The translations under genes were made by a program, and so were the position numbers. Below, piece by piece: positions 7,306-9,916 of a DNA stretch of 9,916 nucleotides. The stretch lies in NCBI GenBank assembly GCA_022425465.1, contig JAKMFK010000074.1, positions 1 through 9,916 of the forward strand, written 5' to 3'. This DNA is from Bacteroidia bacterium. GTDB lineage: Bacteria; Bacteroidota; Bacteroidia; NS11-12g; UBA9320. How positions within the stretch are numbered: the stretch's first letter is position 1; each line of letters starts with the position of its first letter. The notes beneath the pieces were generated by a model. It saw only the letters and a program-made list of their open reading frames with translations. It did not search any database and was not told the origin of the DNA.

Positions 7306-8061
7306 CTATTTGGTGACGCTCCCATCCAAAAACTCTCTATTCATTCGAGCAATATTGCTCAGAGAGATTCCTTTTGGACATTCTACTTCACATGCCCCGG
7401 TATTTGTACAATTTCCAAAACCTTCAGCATCCATCTGAGCAACCATGTTTTGTGCTCTCTCTTTTGCTTCGACTTGTCCTTGCGGAAGAAGTGCATATTG
7501 AGAAATCTTAGCTCCAACAAACAACATTGCACTACTATTTTTACATGTAGCCACACAAGCTCCACAACCAATACAAGTAGCTGCATCCATTGCAAGGTCA
7601 GCGTTCTCTTTGGGAATAGGTGTAGCATTAGCATCTTGTGTGTTTCCACTAGTGTTCACCGAAATATATCCGCCAGAATGTTGAATTCTATCAAATGCAC
7701 TTCGATCAATAACGAGATCTTTAATCACTGGAAAAGCATTTGCTCGAAATGGTTCTATAAATATCGTATCTCCATCCTTGAAACTTCTCATGTGTAACTG
7801 ACAGGTTGTTGTCCCCTTAACAGGACCATGTGCTTCACCATTGATAAACATAGAACAACTACCACAGATTCCCTCTCTACAATCATGGTCAAATGCAACT
7901 GGGCGTTCGCCACTATCAATCAGTTTTCCGTTCAAGACATCCATCATTTCAAGAAAAGACATATGCTCAGATATTCCTTCTAACTGATAATCAACCATTT
8001 TCCCTTTATCTTCAGGACTGTTTTGTCTCCAAACTTTAAGATTTAAATTCATGTCTTTCAT
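7306..8061 (-). CDS. sdhB: Succinate dehydrogenase/fumarate reductase iron-sulfur subunit
   Basis: Carries electrons from the SdhA flavin to quinone at the inner face of the cytoplasmic membrane (respiratory complex II). The 251-residue protein has all cluster ligands. The [2Fe-2S] site has C61, C66, C69 and C87 (CREGICGSC motif) in the N-terminal ferredoxin domain. In the C-terminal domain, [4Fe-4S] ligands are C163, C166, C169 and C228, and [3Fe-4S] ligands are C173, C218 and C224; spacing matches well-studied SdhB proteins exactly. The ATG at 8061 is 2 bp after the sdhA stop, so the pair is translated together; a second ATG at 8052 (Met4) is also possible. ribE follows by 7 bp. Sequence alone does not settle whether the complex works as succinate dehydrogenase or fumarate reductase; in aerobic Bacteroidota this form is generally the TCA-cycle enzyme. 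Confidence 0.97.
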   Translation of the reverse strand: MKDMNLNLKVWRQNSPEDKGKMVDYQLEGISEHMSFLEMMDVLNGKLIDSGERPVAFDHDCREGICGSCSMFINGEAHGPVKGTTTCQLHMRSFKDGDTIFIEPFRANAFPVIKDLVIDRSAFDRIQHSGGYISVNTSGNTQDANATPIPKENADLAMDAATCIGCGACVATCKNSSAMLFVGAKISQYALLPQGQVEAKERAQNMVAQMDAEGFGNCTNTGACEVECPKGISLSNIARMNREFLDGSVTK

Positions 8062-8063
8062 GG

Positions 8064-9916
8064 TTACTTGTATGATCTTTGTTTTAGTTCAATATCGTTA
8101 AATTCTAATTTTTCTTTGTGAAGTTTCGCCTCACTTGGAACACCTGTGTATTCCCATGCAGATACAAACGCATAATTTTTATCATCTCTGAGAGCTTCTC
8201 CTTTTTGCTCGCCACTTTTCTCTACATATTCTTCTCTAAAATGACCTCCACAACTTTCATTTCGTTGAAGAGCATCCTTGGCAAATAATTCACCTAGCTC
8301 CAAAAAGTCAGCAACTCTTCCTGCTTTTTCAAGCTCTTGATTAAGCTCATCTGCCTGTCCTGGTACACTTACATTTTTCCAAAAATCTTCACGCAATTCA
8401 GCTATTTCTTTTATGGCTTCCTTGAGCCCTTTTTCATTCCTAGCCATACCACATTTATTCCACATGATATTCCCTAGCTTTCTGTGATAATAATCTACTG
8501 AATTCGATCCTTTGTTATTAATCAAGCTATCAATTCGGTCTTTAACCTGCTTTTCAGCTTCATCAAACTCTTTAGTGTCAGTCGGAATTTGACCTGTTCT
8601 AATATCTGATGAAAGGAAGTCTCCAATAGTGTATGGCAAAACAAAATATCCGTCTGCTAATCCTTGCATTAATGCAGAGGCTCCCAACCTATTTGCTCCA
8701 TGATCAGAAAAGTTTGCTTCACCAATCGCATAACATCCAGGAATGGATGTCATTAGATTGTAATCTACCCAGATACCGCCCATTGTATAATGAACTGCCG
8801 GATAAATCATCATTGGAGTCTCGTATGGATCATCTGCAACGATTTGCTTATACATATCAAATAAGTTTCCATATTTTGCTTTTACAATCTCTTTACCTAA
8901 CTCTTTAACTCTTGATTCTGAAGCATTATTTTCACCCTTGATTTTAGCCTGTTCTTTACCATAACGAACAATTGCAGCAGCAAAGTCAAGATAAACTGCT
9001 TCTCCTGTAGCATTTACCCCATAACCTTCGTCACATCGTTCTTTGGCAGCCCTACTAGCAACATCTCTTGGCACTAGATTACCGAACGCTGGATAGCGTC
9101 TTTCAAGATAATAATCTCTGTTCTCCTCGTTAATTTCAGTTGGTTTTAGCTTACCATCACGAATAGCCTGAGCATCTTCCTTCTTTGCTGGAACCCATAT
9201 TCTACCATCATTTCTTAATGACTCCGACATAAGTGTCAGTTTACTTTGATAATCTCCACTTCTAGGTATACATGTCGGGTGGATTTGAGTGTAACAAGGG
9301 TTTGCAAAATATGCACCACGCTTATGAGCTTTCCATCCTGCAGTAACATTACTACCCATAGCGTTTGTACTTAGGTAAAATACATTACCATAACCACCTG
9401 TCCCCAATACTACAGCATGTGCTGAATGTCTTTCTATTTCTCCAGTCACTAAATTTCTAGCAATAATTCCTCTAGCTTTTCCATCTAAAATAACTATATC
9501 CAGCATTTCATGCCGGTTATACATTTTGATTTTTCCTCTAGCAATTTGACGGTTCATCGCAGAATAGGCCCCGAGTAATAATTGTTGACCTGTTTGACCT
9601 TTTGCATAAAATGTTCTACTTACTAGAACCCCTCCAAAAGATCGATTATCTAAAAGACCACCATAATCTCGTGCAAAAGGGACACCTTGTGCGACACATT
9701 GATCAATGATATTAGTGGATACTTCAGCAAGCCGATGAACATTTGCCTCTCTGCTTCTGTAATCTCCACCTTTGACCGTATCATAAAATAATCGATATAC
9801 AGAGTCTCCATCTCCTTGATAATTTTTAGCAGCGTTAATACCTCCTTGAGCTGCAATTGAATGAGCTCTTCTGGGTGAATCTTGATAGCAAAATGCTTTC
9901 ACATTATAACCTTGCT
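8064..9916 (-). CDS. sdhA: Succinate dehydrogenase/fumarate reductase flavoprotein subunit, 5'-truncated by window edge
   Basis: Oxidises succinate to fumarate (or the reverse) on a covalently bound FAD, as part of complex II. The reading frame stays open to the right edge: before the GTG at 9902 come in-frame codons for Q-G-Y-N, and the sequence [15 protein letters not shown] is family-typical, so that GTG is an internal valine and the real start, with the GxGxxG FAD-binding loop, lies beyond 9916. About 616 residues are present; roughly 50 are probably missing. Visible landmarks: [11 protein letters not shown], whose His (codon 9861-9863) is the expected covalent FAD attachment site; HPT (His codon 9279-9281); PRDVASR (9066-9068 for the first Arg); HYTMGG (His 8790-8792); GANRLG (Arg 8688-8690), a substrate-binding arginine; and [11 protein letters not shown] near the C-terminus. 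The stop is 2 bp from the sdhB start. The membrane subunit (sdhC) would be expected upstream, outside the window. Confidence 0.97.
   Translation of the reverse strand, partial: QGYNVKAFCYQDSPRRAHSIAAQGGINAAKNYQGDGDSVYRLFYDTVKGGDYRSREANVHRLAEVSTNIIDQCVAQGVPFARDYGGLLDNRSFGGVLVSRTFYAKGQTGQQLLLGAYSAMNRQIARGKIKMYNRHEMLDIVILDGKARGIIARNLVTGEIERHSAHAVVLGTGGYGNVFYLSTNAMGSNVTAGWKAHKRGAYFANPCYTQIHPTCIPRSGDYQSKLTLMSESLRNDGRIWVPAKKEDAQAIRDGKLKPTEINEENRDYYLERRYPAFGNLVPRDVASRAAKERCDEGYGVNATGEAVYLDFAAAIVRYGKEQAKIKGENNASESRVKELGKEIVKAKYGNLFDMYKQIVADDPYETPMMIYPAVHYTMGGIWVDYNLMTSIPGCYAIGEANFSDHGANRLGASALMQGLADGYFVLPYTIGDFLSSDIRTGQIPTDTKEFDEAEKQVKDRIDSLINNKGSNSVDYYHRKLGNIMWNKCGMARNEKGLKEAIKEIAELREDFWKNVSVPGQADELNQELEKAGRVADFLELGELFAKDALQRNESCGGHFREEYVEKSGEQKGEALRDDKNYAFVSAWEYTGVPSEAKLHKEKLEFNDIELKQRSYK

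Noticed and set aside
7383..7649. 88-codon minus-strand ORF overlapping sdhB
   Set aside because: Alternate frame of sdhB with low-complexity Leu/Val/Lys content; sdhB covers the region with all its cluster ligands.
7450..7797. 115-codon plus-strand ORF
   Set aside because: Antisense to the cysteine-cluster region of sdhB; its cysteine- and serine-rich product is a by-product of the opposite frame.
8633..8908. 91-codon plus-strand ORF
   Set aside because: Antisense to the conserved HYTMGG and GANRLG region of sdhA; no start signal or recognisable domain.
9650..9856. 68-codon minus-strand ORF
   Set aside because: Alternate frame of the SdhA FAD-binding domain; no recognisable product.
1..9916. 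Mobile element, CRISPR array, defence island, tRNA or rRNA genes
   Set aside because: No transposase, integrase, spaced direct repeats, tRNA-like fold or rRNA stretch was seen; gene content is core housekeeping with uniform AT-rich composition.

Overview
The window looks like ordinary chromosome from an AT-rich member of the Bacteroidota, most likely the Flavobacteriia or a close relative. This is inferred from three things. The start sites lack Shine-Dalgarno sequences. The succinate dehydrogenase is a SdhA/SdhB pair with Bacteroidota-like wording. The DnaE carries a complete, non-proteobacterial-type PHP domain. It is densely coded: seven genes, no RNA genes, mobile elements or CRISPR array seen, and no gene-free stretch over 300 bases. 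The only real intergenic region is about 100 bp (3000-3099).

Left part (1-2999, minus strand): the first 999 residues of the replicative DNA polymerase III alpha subunit, dnaE, cut off by the window's left edge. Its PHP domain keeps the full metal-binding set and its polymerase active-site aspartates are present. A divergent AT-rich region (3000-3099) separates it from a plus-strand pair: a CPBP-family (Rce1/CAAX-protease-like) membrane protein that starts at TTG and has altered active-site motifs, overlapping by 4 bp with recG, the branched-DNA helicase. Between the two divergent genes lie two adjacent perfect inverted repeats built on the same TTAAAT half-site.

Right part (6170-9916, minus strand): a tight run read in the order sdhA - sdhB - ribE - membrane-anchored SRPBCC protein, with gaps of 2, 7 and 10 bp, almost certainly one transcript. 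sdhA is cut at its 5' end by the window edge; the apparent GTG start at 9902 is an internal valine codon. The operon joins a covalent flavoprotein of the TCA cycle/respiratory chain to riboflavin synthase, the last step in making the flavin it needs. recG and the SRPBCC gene converge with only 2 bp between their stop codons.

I found no convincing undescribed system. The points most worth a second look are the CPBP protein that has lost residues of the canonical catalytic motif yet is coupled to recG, the paired inverted repeats upstream of dnaE, and the sdh-rib operon layout.
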